Source: Sphingomonas endophytica
GTDB lineage: Bacteria; Pseudomonadota; Alphaproteobacteria; Sphingomonadales; Sphingomonadaceae
Assembly (NCBI RefSeq): GCF_014199415.1
Contig: NZ_JACIJN010000011.1
Location: 78,825 to 142,824 of the forward strand
DNA: 64,000 bases
Direction: 5' to 3'
Below are positions 53,304 through 62,249 of the stretch, piece after piece (the first letter of the stretch is position 1; each line of letters begins with the position of its first letter). A program made the position numbers and the translations under genes. Under the pieces are notes generated by a model. That model searched no databases. It saw only the letters and a program-made list of their open reading frames with translations, and was not told the DNA's origin.

Positions 53304-54035
53304 TTACTTCAGCAGGAAGCGGACGTTGACGCTGGCAGTCACGTCGGTTTCGCCGGGCAACACCACCGTTGCGGCGTCCGATTGGACGGCAGCGCGTGCC
53401 ATCATCGGCATCGGACGCGGCCGGTCGCCGCCATTCTCCCCGGCCTCGTCGATCGCGACGATGCGCGCCACCGACAGGCCCGCTGCCTTGGCATAGAGTT
53501 CGGCGCGAGCGCGCGCCTTGGCGATCGCCTGCGTCCGCGCCTCGTCCAGCGCGGCGTCCGGATCGGACAGCGACAGGTTGGGCCCGTCGATCTGGTTGGC
53601 GCCCGCGCGCACCAGCGCGTCGAGCACCGCGCCGGCGCGGGCGATGTCGCGGAAGCGGATCGCGACCGAATTGCTCGCCTGATAGCCGGTGACGACCGGC
53701 GGCTTGCCGTCCTGATAGCGATATTGCGGCGAGAGCGCGACGTTGCTGGTCGACAGGTCGCGCGCGGCCAGTCCGGCGGCCTTCAACGCCTTGACCACCG
53801 CATCCATCCGCTGCGCATTCTCCGACAGTGCGGCAGCGGCGACTGGCGCCTGCGTCACGACTCCCGCGGTGATCGTCGCGAGGTCCGGCGTGCGCGACAC
53901 GCGGCCGGCGGCGGTGAGGTCGAGCAACGTGCCGTCAGGAACGACCGTCGCCATCGGCAGCGCGACCTGCGCCGCCGCCGGCATCGCCACAACACCGGCG
54001 GCCGCGATCGCCAGCAGGGGCAACATTCGGTTCAT
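53304..54035 (-). CDS. SIMPL domain (DUF541) periplasmic protein
   Basis: The 243-residue protein has a signal peptide (MNRMLPLLAIAAAGVVAMPA) and the SIMPL domain, with SRTPDLATITAGVVTQA, the NAQRMDAVVKALKAAGL helix and ALDEARTQAIAKARARAELYAKAAGLS. Related BP26/YggE proteins assemble into channel-like or ring structures and reduce oxidative stress, but the molecular role is not settled. It is divergent from the RND adaptor gene. Confidence 0.92.
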   Translation of the reverse strand: MNRMLPLLAIAAAGVVAMPAAAQVALPMATVVPDGTLLDLTAAGRVSRTPDLATITAGVVTQAPVAAAALSENAQRMDAVVKALKAAGLAARDLSTSNVALSPQYRYQDGKPPVVTGYQASNSVAIRFRDIARAGAVLDALVRAGANQIDGPNLSLSDPDAALDEARTQAIAKARARAELYAKAAGLSVARIVAIDEAGENGGDRPRPMPMMARAAVQSDAATVVLPGETDVTASVNVRFLLK

Positions 54036-54200
54036 GCAGAAAAACTCCCTTGATCAAGGTGAAAGCGCCTCTGCCCTGAAGCGTCGGAATGCAAGATGAA
54101 CGGGACAGGTCGTTGTAATCAGGATAAGAGCCGCCCGCCGCGCGCCGCTTGTCACGGTGACGTAGGCGTGTAATACACGCCGTCGCGCGAAAGGGGAATC

Positions 54201-55379
54201 ATGACGTACCAGGGCGGGGAGATGCAGGGCGAACAGCTGGTGCTGGAGGACCGCTCGCCACGCGCGCGGCGACGCTGGCTGCTGATCGGCGGGCTGGTGG
54301 CGCTGATCGCCGCTGCCGTCGCCTGGTACGTGCTCCGTCCCAAGGGTGAGGAGACGCCGCCCGCTACCGCCGCCAGCCAGGCGCCGGCGGTGACCGTGAT
54401 CGTGCCCGGCGCGGAATCGGTCGCGCGGATCATCAGCGCCACCGGCACGCTGGCGGCGACCCGCGAGATGCCGGTCGGGGTCGCGGGCGAGGGCGGGATG
54501 GTCAGCCGCGTGCTGGTCGAGCCCGGCCAGTGGGTTCGCGCCGGGCAGGTGCTGGCGACGATCGACCGCTCGGTGCAGGCGCAGACCGCGCAGTCGCTGG
54601 CGGCGCAGATCAACGTCGCCAAGTCCGACCTGACGCTGGCGCAGGCCGAGCTGGAGCGCGCGCAGAGCCTCGTCGATCGCGGCTTCATCTCCAAGGCCGA
54701 CGTCCAGCGCCGCATCGCGACCCGCGACGCGGCACGCGCGCGGTTGCAGGTGGCGCAGGCGACGCTGTCCGAGCAGCGTGCGCGCAACGCACGGCTCGAC
54801 ATCCGCGCGCCGGCCGCCGGGCTGATCCTGACGCGCGGCGTCGAGCCGGGGCAGATCGTCAGCTCAGGGTCGGGGATGCTGTTCCGCATGGCCAAGGGCG
54901 GCGAGATGGAGATGCGCGCGCAGCTCGCCGAGGGCGATCTGCAGGTGGTGCGCGTCGGCTCGCCCGCGAAGGTGGTGCCGGTCGGCGACACGCGCGCCTT
55001 CCCCGGCAGCGTCTGGCAGGTCGCGCCGGTGATCGACCCGCAGACGCGGCAGGGGATCGCGCGCATCAAGCTGTCCTATGACCCGGCGCTGCGCCCGGGC
55101 GGCTTCGCGAGCGCGACGATCACCGCGGGCGGCGCACGCCAGCCGGAACTGCCGCAATCCGCCTTGCTGAGCGACGAGAAGGGCAATTACGTCTATATCG
55201 TCGACGCGCAGAACAAGGTCGAGCGCCGCGCGGTGACGCTGGGCACCGTCGCCGACGATCGCGTCGCGATCGCCAGCGGCCTCAACGGCGACGAGCGGGT
55301 CGTGCAATCGGCCGGCGCGTTCCTGAACCCCGGCCAGACGGTGCGTCCGCAACGCGCCAAGCCGACCGCGACGCGGTAA
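54201..55379 (+). CDS. RND efflux periplasmic adaptor (membrane fusion protein)
   Basis: The 392-residue protein has one membrane anchor at about 25-44, then the biotinyl-lipoyl-like domain split by a helical hairpin (QSLAAQINVAKSDLTLAQAE and ARLQVAQATLSEQRARNARL), and beta-barrel and membrane-proximal domains. It links the inner-membrane RND pump to an outer-membrane channel. The pump follows after a 13-base gap. No TolC-type gene is in this window, so the channel is encoded elsewhere. Confidence 0.94.
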   Translation: MTYQGGEMQGEQLVLEDRSPRARRRWLLIGGLVALIAAAVAWYVLRPKGEETPPATAASQAPAVTVIVPGAESVARIISATGTLAATREMPVGVAGEGGMVSRVLVEPGQWVRAGQVLATIDRSVQAQTAQSLAAQINVAKSDLTLAQAELERAQSLVDRGFISKADVQRRIATRDAARARLQVAQATLSEQRARNARLDIRAPAAGLILTRGVEPGQIVSSGSGMLFRMAKGGEMEMRAQLAEGDLQVVRVGSPAKVVPVGDTRAFPGSVWQVAPVIDPQTRQGIARIKLSYDPALRPGGFASATITAGGARQPELPQSALLSDEKGNYVYIVDAQNKVERRAVTLGTVADDRVAIASGLNGDERVVQSAGAFLNPGQTVRPQRAKPTATR

Positions 55380-55392
55380 GAGGACGCACGTC

Positions 55393-58300
55393 ATGGGCTT
55401 TCGCAACATCTCCGCCTGGTCGATCCGCAACCCGGTGCCGTCGATCGTCCTGTTCCTGATGCTGACGGTCGCCGGGATCGTCAGCTTCGTGCGGATGGAC
55501 ATCAACGAACAGCCCGACATCGACTTCCCGATCGTCTCGATCGACATCACCCAGCCCGGCGCGGCGCCCAGCGAGCTGGAGACGCAGGTCACGCAGCGCG
55601 TCGAGGCGGCGGTGCGCTCGCTGGAGGGGATTGACGAGATCCAGTCGTTCGTGTCCGAAGGCGTGTCGACGACGATCGTCCAGCTCGACATCGGCACCCC
55701 GATCGACCGCGCGGTGAACGAGGCGCGCGACGCGATCACGCAGATCCGCGGCAACCTGCCCGAGGGGATTCTCGAGCCGCAGGTCGCGCGGGTGAAGATC
55801 AACGACAACGATCTCGGCAGCTATACCGCGGTCGGCACCGACATGACGTTGGAACAGCTCAGCTGGTACATCGACAATACCGTCACCAAGGAGCTGATGT
55901 CGGTGCCCGGCATGGGCGGGGTGACGCGCAACGGCGGGGTCAGCCGCGAGATCCGCGTGATCCTCGACCCCGCACGGCTCGCGGCACAGGGGCTGACCGC
56001 CAGCCAGATCAACGCGCAATTGCGGCAGGTGAACCTCAACGCGCCGGGCGGGCGCGCCGAGATCGCGGGTGCCGAGCAATCGGTGCGCGTGCTCGGCAAT
56101 GCCCATACCGCCTATGAGCTGGGGCAGTTGCAGATCAACGTCGGCAATGGCCGTACCGTCCGGCTGTCCGATGTCGCGACGGTGCGCGATCTGTATGCCG
56201 AGCAGCGTTCGGCCGCGTCGGTCGACGGGCGGCAGGCGCTGTCGTTCGACTTCACGCGCGCCAAGGGCTATTCGGACGTCACCGTGTTCCGCGAGGCGAA
56301 GGCCAAGCTGGAGGCGCTGGAGAAGCGCAACCCGCAGGTCCGCTTCAAGATGCGGCTCGACGGGTCGAAATATCCGCTGGAGCAGTTCAAGACCGCGATC
56401 CATGCGATGATCGAGGGCGCGATCCTCGCGGTGATCGTCGTGTTCCTGTTCCTGCGCGACTGGCGCGCGACGATCATCTCGGCGCTGGCGATCCCGCTGT
56501 CGGCGATCCCGGCGTTCTGGTTCATGGATCTGATGGGCTTCACGCTCAACAACATGACGATGCTGGCGCTCAGCCTGGTGGCGGGTGTGCTGGTCGATGA
56601 TGCGATCGTGGAAATCGAGAACATCGTCCGCCATATGCGGATGGGCAAGACCGCCTATCAGGCGTCGATCGACGCCGCCGACGAGATCGGGCTGGCGGTG
56701 CTGGCGACGACGATGGCGATCGTCGCGGTGTTCCTGCCGGTCGGGCTGATGCCGGGGATCGCGGGCCAGTTCTTCAAGAATTTCGGGCTGACCGTCGTCG
56801 CGGCGGTGCTGATGAGCCTCGCGGTGGCGCGGCTCATCACCCCGATGGTCGCGGCCTATTTCCTCAAGGCCGGCGGGCATGTCGAACATGGCGGGGGCTG
56901 GTTGCTCAACACCTATCAGCGGCTGCTGATCTGGACGCTCGACGGCACCCGCGCGGCGCGTGCGCGCGCCAAGGGCGGGGTGCACCGCGTGCTCGGTTAC
57001 TGGCGCGATCACCGCATGTGGATGATCGGTGCGGGCGTGCTGGCGTTCGTGGCGACGATCGCGATGTTTGCAACCTCGCCGCTGACCTTCCAGCCGGCGC
57101 GCGACATGCCGCGCTCGACCGTGACGATCACGATGCCGCCGGGCAGCACCTTGCAGACGACGCAAGGCGTGGTCGATCAAGTCTATGCCGTGCTCAGCAA
57201 GCAGCCCGAGGTAGAGAGCATCTACACCCGGACGCTGGTCGGCTCGGGGCGCGTCACCGCGCAATTGCGCGAGAAGCGGAAACAGACCTCGACCGAGTTC
57301 GAGCGTTCGCTGGCGCCGGAGCTGGCGAAGATCGCCGACGCGCGCGTCAACTTCCAGTCGCAGTTCGGCTGGGGCGACAACAACCGCGACGTCTCGATCA
57401 CGCTGGGCGGCGACGATCCGGTCGTGCTGCGGCAGGCCGCCGACCGGCTGGTCAAGGAAATGGGGACGGTGCCGGGGCTGCTCGCGCCGCGCATCGCGGG
57501 CGATCTCAACCGGCCGGAGATCATCATCAAGCCGCGGCTCGATCTCGCCGCCAGCCTGGGGGTGACCACCGCGGCGCTGTCGAACGCGATCCGGATCGCG
57601 ACGATCGGCGACATCGACCAGAACAGCGCGCGCTTCTCGCTCAATGATCGGCAGATCCCGATCCGCGTCGCGCTTGAGCAGAGTTCGCGCTCGCGGCTGG
57701 CGACGATCCAGAATTTGCCGGTGCAGACGCTGACCGGCGGCTCGGTGCCGCTGAGCGTCGTCGCGGAGATCGGCTTCGGCTCCGGCCCGACGCGCATCCA
57801 GCGCATCAACCAGCAACGCCAGCTGACGATCGGCGCGGACCTGAGCCCCGGCCAGACGATCAGCGTGATGCTGCCCAAGGTCAAGCAGCTACCGGCGATG
57901 AAGAACCTCCCGCTCGGCGTGGGCGAGCTGAGCGTCGGGCAGGCCAAGTGGCAGATGGAGATGCTCCAGAACTTCATCGTCGCGGTGGTGGCGGGGGTGT
58001 TCCTGGTCTTCTCGGTGCTGGTGCTGCTGTATCGCCGTCTGCTGCCGCCGCTGGTCAACATGGCGTCGCTGACGCTCGCGCCGCTCGGCGGGTTGATCGC
58101 GCTGCGGCTGACCGGCAATCCGCTGTCGATGCCGGTGTTCATCGGCCTGCTGATGCTGCTGGGGATCGTCGCCAAGAACTCGATCCTGCTGATCGACTTC
58201 GCGCTGGAAGAGATGCAGGCGGGCGTGCCGTCCTATGACGCCATCGTCGATGCCGGGCACAAGCGCGCGCAGCCGATCGTGATGACCACCGTCGCGATGG

Positions 58301-58602
58301 TCGCGGGCATGGTGCCGACCGCGCTGTCGCTGTCGGGCGACGGCGCGTCGCGCGCACCGATGGGGATCGTGGTAATCGGCGGGCTGATCGTCTCGACCGT
58401 GCTGACGTTGCTGATCGTGCCCGCGGCGTTCTCGCTGGCGATCGGGGTCGAGCGGCGCGTCGGGCCGTGGCTGGGGCGGCGGTTGCTGACCTATCGTCCG
58501 GGCGACGAGGGTGCGGTGATCGAACACTCGCCGGTGGATGCGATCGGCGCGCCGCATGGGCGGATTCCGTTCCGGGGTGAGGGATCGCATCCGGCGGAGT
58601 AG
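55393..58602 (+). CDS. RND efflux pump permease (HAE1 type)
   Basis: The 1069-residue inner-membrane pump has the 12-helix RND layout with two large periplasmic loops. It starts MGFRNISAWSIRNPVPSIVL. Proton-relay aspartates D402 and D403 are visible in GVLVDDAIVEIENIVRHMR. It resembles AcrB/MexB-family drug pumps more than metal pumps. The C-terminal 35 residues after the last helix are polar and variable. Co-transcribed with the adaptor upstream; substrate unknown. Confidence 0.96.
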   Translation: MGFRNISAWSIRNPVPSIVLFLMLTVAGIVSFVRMDINEQPDIDFPIVSIDITQPGAAPSELETQVTQRVEAAVRSLEGIDEIQSFVSEGVSTTIVQLDIGTPIDRAVNEARDAITQIRGNLPEGILEPQVARVKINDNDLGSYTAVGTDMTLEQLSWYIDNTVTKELMSVPGMGGVTRNGGVSREIRVILDPARLAAQGLTASQINAQLRQVNLNAPGGRAEIAGAEQSVRVLGNAHTAYELGQLQINVGNGRTVRLSDVATVRDLYAEQRSAASVDGRQALSFDFTRAKGYSDVTVFREAKAKLEALEKRNPQVRFKMRLDGSKYPLEQFKTAIHAMIEGAILAVIVVFLFLRDWRATIISALAIPLSAIPAFWFMDLMGFTLNNMTMLALSLVAGVLVDDAIVEIENIVRHMRMGKTAYQASIDAADEIGLAVLATTMAIVAVFLPVGLMPGIAGQFFKNFGLTVVAAVLMSLAVARLITPMVAAYFLKAGGHVEHGGGWLLNTYQRLLIWTLDGTRAARARAKGGVHRVLGYWRDHRMWMIGAGVLAFVATIAMFATSPLTFQPARDMPRSTVTITMPPGSTLQTTQGVVDQVYAVLSKQPEVESIYTRTLVGSGRVTAQLREKRKQTSTEFERSLAPELAKIADARVNFQSQFGWGDNNRDVSITLGGDDPVVLRQAADRLVKEMGTVPGLLAPRIAGDLNRPEIIIKPRLDLAASLGVTTAALSNAIRIATIGDIDQNSARFSLNDRQIPIRVALEQSSRSRLATIQNLPVQTLTGGSVPLSVVAEIGFGSGPTRIQRINQQRQLTIGADLSPGQTISVMLPKVKQLPAMKNLPLGVGELSVGQAKWQMEMLQNFIVAVVAGVFLVFSVLVLLYRRLLPPLVNMASLTLAPLGGLIALRLTGNPLSMPVFIGLLMLLGIVAKNSILLIDFALEEMQAGVPSYDAIVDAGHKRAQPIVMTTVAMVAGMVPTALSLSGDGASRAPMGIVVIGGLIVSTVLTLLIVPAAFSLAIGVERRVGPWLGRRLLTYRPGDEGAVIEHSPVDAIGAPHGRIPFRGEGSHPAE

Positions 58603-58664
58603 GGGGGTACGGTTCGGCTGACACATGAACGTCGTGGGTGTCGGGCGGTCATTCGCGCATTCGA

Positions 58665-58698
58665 CAGACATGGGCCCCTGCCTGCGCAGGGGCGACGA
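58665..58698. repeat. Half copy of palindromic repeat, family E
   Basis: ACAGACATGGGCCCCTGCCT then GCGCAGGGGCGACG; compare the right half of the copy at 37783-37914. Confidence 0.75.
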
Positions 58699-58710
58699 CA
58701 TAGCGGGTCC

Positions 58711-58786
58711 GTCATTGCGAGCGGAGCGAAGCAATCCAGGGCGTCCTAGTCCGACACGGGATTGCTTCGCCGCCTTCGCAAGGACG
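58711..58786. repeat. Palindromic repeat, family A
   Basis: GTCATTGCGAGCGGAGCGAA starts it and GATTGCTTCGCCGCCTTCGC ends it. The right arm is more diverged than in the other copies. It lies between the RND pump and DUF445. Confidence 0.88.
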
Positions 58787-58829
58787 AGCGTAGCTTGAAC
58801 TTCGCGGGCGATCAGGGATTGTTACGGGG

Positions 58830-60080
58830 ATGATCGTCCGTGCCGCCCCTCCGCCTGCCGCCCTCGTCCGGATGCGGCGGCTTGCGGCGTTGTTGCTGGT
58901 GGCGATGGCGGCGGCGTTCTTCGCGTCGCGCGCGCTGGAGCCGCGGCATCCGGCGTGGGGCTTCGTCCGCGCCTTCGCCGAGGCAGCGATGGTCGGTGGG
59001 CTGGCAGACTGGTTTGCGGTGACCGCGCTGTTCCGCCATCCGCTCGGGCTGCCGATCCCGCATACTGCGATCATTCCGCGCAACAAGGACCGGATCGGCG
59101 ACCAGCTCGCGCAATTCCTGCGCGAATATTTCCTGATCCCGGCGGTGGTCGCACGGCGGATGCAGCGGATCGACGTCGCCGCTGCGGCGGGTCGCTGGCT
59201 CGCCAATCCGCGCGGGGCAGGGGGCAGCCGGCTGACGCGCGGCATCTCGCGGCTCGCGACCGAGGTGTTGCAGGCGCTCGATCAGGAGCGGCTGGGCGGG
59301 ATGGTGCGCGCGATGATGGTGACGCGCGTGCGCGAGACCGAGCTGTCGCCGATGCTGGGGCGTGCGCTGGCGGCGGCAATGGCGGAGGAGCGGCACCGCC
59401 CGGTCATCGACGCGCTGGTGCGCTGGATGCGCGGCGCACTGGGGTCGAACGAGCATCTGATCCGCGCGATGGTTCATGACCGCGCCGGCACGGTGCTGCG
59501 CTGGACCGGGCTGGACGAGACGCTGGCCAACAAGATCATCGACGGGCTCGACAAACTCGTCGCGGAGATGGCCGACAACCCCGAGCATCCGCTGCGCCTG
59601 AAGGTCGAGGAAGCGATGGCGAGCGTCGCCGAGCGGCTCCAGCACGACCCCGAGCTGCGCACGCGGGTGGAGACGGTGAAGATCGAGCTGCTCGAAAATC
59701 CGGCGATGCAGGACTGGATCAACGGGCTGTGGGAGCAGGCGCGCGCCGCGATGCTGCGCGCCGCGCGCGACCCCGACGCGTTGATGGCGGGCAAGCTGGG
59801 CGAGGCGCTGCACCAACTCGGCGCGACCTTGCAGGACGATCCGCGGCTCGGGCGGATCATCAACCGCTTCGTCCGCCGCGCCGCAGTGGGTGCGGCGGCC
59901 GATTATGGCGACGCGATCGTGCGGCTGGTGTCGGAAACGGTGCGCGGCTGGGATGCGCAGACCGTGACGCAGCGACTCGAGAATGCAGTCGGCAAGGACC
60001 TGCAGTTCATCCGCATCAACGGGACGTTGGTCGGCGGACTGGTCGGGGTCGTGATCCATGGTGTCGACGTGTTATTGTGA
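58830..60080 (+). CDS. DUF445 family membrane protein
   Basis: The 416-residue protein has an N-terminal hydrophobic segment (LAALLLVAMAAAFFAS, about 17-32), the DUF445 signature EAAMVGGLADWFAVTALFRHPLG, long helical middle regions and a C-terminal hydrophobic segment (GTLVGGLVGVVIHGVDVLL). It is a conserved inner-membrane family without known function. The Mla operon starts 76 bases downstream on the same strand; a shared promoter is possible but not shown. Confidence 0.9.
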   Translation: MIVRAAPPPAALVRMRRLAALLLVAMAAAFFASRALEPRHPAWGFVRAFAEAAMVGGLADWFAVTALFRHPLGLPIPHTAIIPRNKDRIGDQLAQFLREYFLIPAVVARRMQRIDVAAAAGRWLANPRGAGGSRLTRGISRLATEVLQALDQERLGGMVRAMMVTRVRETELSPMLGRALAAAMAEERHRPVIDALVRWMRGALGSNEHLIRAMVHDRAGTVLRWTGLDETLANKIIDGLDKLVAEMADNPEHPLRLKVEEAMASVAERLQHDPELRTRVETVKIELLENPAMQDWINGLWEQARAAMLRAARDPDALMAGKLGEALHQLGATLQDDPRLGRIINRFVRRAAVGAAADYGDAIVRLVSETVRGWDAQTVTQRLENAVGKDLQFIRINGTLVGGLVGVVIHGVDVLL

Positions 60081-60156
60081 GTGAACGATCACAAAAGTGG
60101 TAAGTGCGCGGAACGATTGGCGTGCTGGGCGCTTGTGAGCGGATGACGTTTGCCGC

Positions 60157-61290
60157 ATGGATCGACCGATGAGTGCGGCTGCCGACTTCAGCATGGATCG
60201 TGATGGCGCTGCGGGCGCCGACGGGCAGGTGTTGCGCGTGACGGGCGACCTGTCGCTGGCGCGGCTCGGCGATCTGCCGAACCGGTTGGAGAAGCAGGGC
60301 GGCCAGGTGTCGGTCGTCGACCTGTCCGCGGTCGAGCGGATCGACACGATCGGCGCCTGGGTGATCCACCGCTTCGCGCGCGAGCATGACGCACGGATCG
60401 AGGGGCTGAGCGGGAACGGGCAGAACCTGCTGGAACAGGTGCAGGCCGCCGACCAGCCGGTGCAGATGCGCCCGCAATCGCGCTCCCCGTTCCGTCGCGT
60501 GCTCGCGGAAATCGGCGAATCGACCGCGAATTCGGCGCGCACCGCGCTCGGGCTGCTCGGCTTCATGGGCGAGACGGTGATCGCGTTCGGCGGAATCATC
60601 CGCCATCCCAGCCGCTTCCGCTTCAACGCCACAGTGCAGCGGTTTGAGGTGGTCGGTGTCTCCGCGCTCGCCATCATCGGGCTGATGAGCTTCCTGATCG
60701 GTGTGGTGATCGCGCAGCAGGGCGCAGTGCAGCTGCGGCAGTTCGGCGCCGAGGCGTTCACGATCAACTTGGTCGGGCGCATCTCAATGCGCGAGCTGGG
60801 CGTGCTGATGACCGCGATCATGGTCGCGGGCCGGTCCGGCTCGGCCTTTGCGGCGCAATTGGGCACGATGAAGCTGACCGAAGAGATCGACGCGATGCGC
60901 ACGATCGGCGTGTCGCCGATGGAGGCGCTGGTGCTGCCGCGCACGATCGCGGCGATCGTGCTGATGCCGTTACTTGGCTTCTACGCCGCGGTCCTGTCGG
61001 TGTTCGGCGGCTGCCTGTTGTGCTGGTTCGCGCTCGACATCCCGCCGATCGCGTTCGTCGCGCGGATCCGCGAGGTGGTGCCGATCACCGATGTGTTCGT
61101 CGGGCTCATCAAGGCGCCGGTGTTCGGCGCGATCATCGCGGTCGCGGGTTGCTTCCAGGGCATGCAGGTGAAGGGCGACGCTGAGCAGGTCGGGTTGAAG
61201 ACCACCTCGGCGGTGGTGCAGGCGATCTTTATGGTGATCGTCGTGGACGCGTTCTTCGCGGTGTTCTTTGAACAGATCGGCTGGATTTGA
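60157..61290 (+). CDS. mlaE: MlaE-type lipid ABC permease fused to an N-terminal STAS domain
   Basis: The first 95 residues are a STAS domain (VLRVTGDLSLARLGDLPNRL, VVDLSAVERIDTIGAWVI), equivalent to MlaB of E. coli, joined in frame to the MlaE permease (from about 125: LGLLGFMGETVIAFGGIIRH, then FGAEAFTINLVGRISMRELG). The complex moves phospholipids between the inner membrane and periplasmic MCE carriers. The 377-residue length agrees with the fused form. The stop overlaps the ABC ATPase start (TGATG). Confidence 0.94.
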   Translation: MDRPMSAAADFSMDRDGAAGADGQVLRVTGDLSLARLGDLPNRLEKQGGQVSVVDLSAVERIDTIGAWVIHRFAREHDARIEGLSGNGQNLLEQVQAADQPVQMRPQSRSPFRRVLAEIGESTANSARTALGLLGFMGETVIAFGGIIRHPSRFRFNATVQRFEVVGVSALAIIGLMSFLIGVVIAQQGAVQLRQFGAEAFTINLVGRISMRELGVLMTAIMVAGRSGSAFAAQLGTMKLTEEIDAMRTIGVSPMEALVLPRTIAAIVLMPLLGFYAAVLSVFGGCLLCWFALDIPPIAFVARIREVVPITDVFVGLIKAPVFGAIIAVAGCFQGMQVKGDAEQVGLKTTSAVVQAIFMVIVVDAFFAVFFEQIGWI

Positions 61291-62246
61291 TGCCGCAGCA
61301 CAACGCCCGCCGTCCGGACGACGCGCCGATCATCAAGGTGACCGGGCTGCGCAACGAATTTGGCGATCAGGTCATCCACGACAATCTCGATCTCGAGGTG
61401 CGGCGCGGCGAGATCCTCGGCGTGGTCGGCGGGTCGGGGACCGGCAAGTCGGTGCTAATGCGCTCGATCATCGGGCTGCAATCGCCGACGCAGGGTGAGG
61501 TCGAGGTGTTCGGGGAGCCGACGCTCGATCGCAGCGAGCATGATACGGTCGAGATCCGCAAGCGCTGGGGCGTGCTGTTTCAGGGCGGCGCGTTGTTCTC
61601 GACGCTGACCGTCGCCGAGAACGTGCAGGTGCCGCTGCGCGAATTCTATCCCGACCTCGACCTCGCGCTGCTCGACGAAATTGCCTCGTACAAGGTGGTG
61701 ATGACCGGGCTGCCGGCCGACGCCGGGCCGAAATTTCCCGCCGAACTGTCGGGCGGGATGAAGAAGCGCGCCGGGCTGGCGCGCGCGCTGGCGCTCGACC
61801 CCGAATTGCTGTTCCTCGACGAACCGACCGCGGGACTCGACCCGATCGGGGCGGCGGCGTTCGACGATCTGACCAAGGCGTTGCAGAAGACGCTGGGGCT
61901 GACCGTTTTCCTCATCACCCACGATCTCGATACCTTGTACGCGATTTGCGACCGCGTCGCGGTGCTGGCCGACAAGCGGGTGATCGCGGTGGGAACGATC
62001 GACGAACTGCTCGCGCTGGATCACCCGTGGATCCAGGAATATTTCAACGGGCCGCGTGGCCGCGCGGCGGTCGCCTCGCAGGAGCGCAGCGCAGCCCGCG
62101 ATGCCGCCGCGCACCCGACCGAGGTGACGCAGCTGCAGAGCGGTCAGCGCTCGCAGGGCAGCATGGCGGACGATTATGCGCGCGGCGCGGATACGACGGA
62201 TCACGGCAGGTCGGCCGGCGTCACCGGGTCGGGCGAGAGGGGCTGA
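61290..62246 (+). CDS. mlaF: MlaF-type lipid ABC ATPase
   Basis: The ATG at 61290 overlaps the mlaE stop; a TTG three bases earlier is only an artefact of the open frame. The 318-residue ATPase has Walker A GGSGTGKS (47-54), ABC signature LSGGMKKR (153-160) and Walker B LFLDEPT (174-180). The last 60 residues past the ATPase core (from about 258, GRAAVASQERSAARDAAAHP) are polar and disordered. It drives the MlaE permease. mlaD follows after three bases. Confidence 0.96.
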   Translation: MPQHNARRPDDAPIIKVTGLRNEFGDQVIHDNLDLEVRRGEILGVVGGSGTGKSVLMRSIIGLQSPTQGEVEVFGEPTLDRSEHDTVEIRKRWGVLFQGGALFSTLTVAENVQVPLREFYPDLDLALLDEIASYKVVMTGLPADAGPKFPAELSGGMKKRAGLARALALDPELLFLDEPTAGLDPIGAAAFDDLTKALQKTLGLTVFLITHDLDTLYAICDRVAVLADKRVIAVGTIDELLALDHPWIQEYFNGPRGRAAVASQERSAARDAAAHPTEVTQLQSGQRSQGSMADDYARGADTTDHGRSAGVTGSGERG

Positions 62247-62249
62247 GAG

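Noticed and set aside
55282..57816. 844-codon open frame on the minus strand under the RND pump
   Set aside because: His/Arg/Asp-rich mirror of the pump gene; no domain recognisable.
12000..58800. Dispersed repeats as CRISPR units
   Set aside because: They are palindromic, widely separated and lack regular spacers.
60113..60140. EcfG promoter before the Mla operon
   Set aside because: GGAAC is followed after 16 bases by GCTT and not CGTT.
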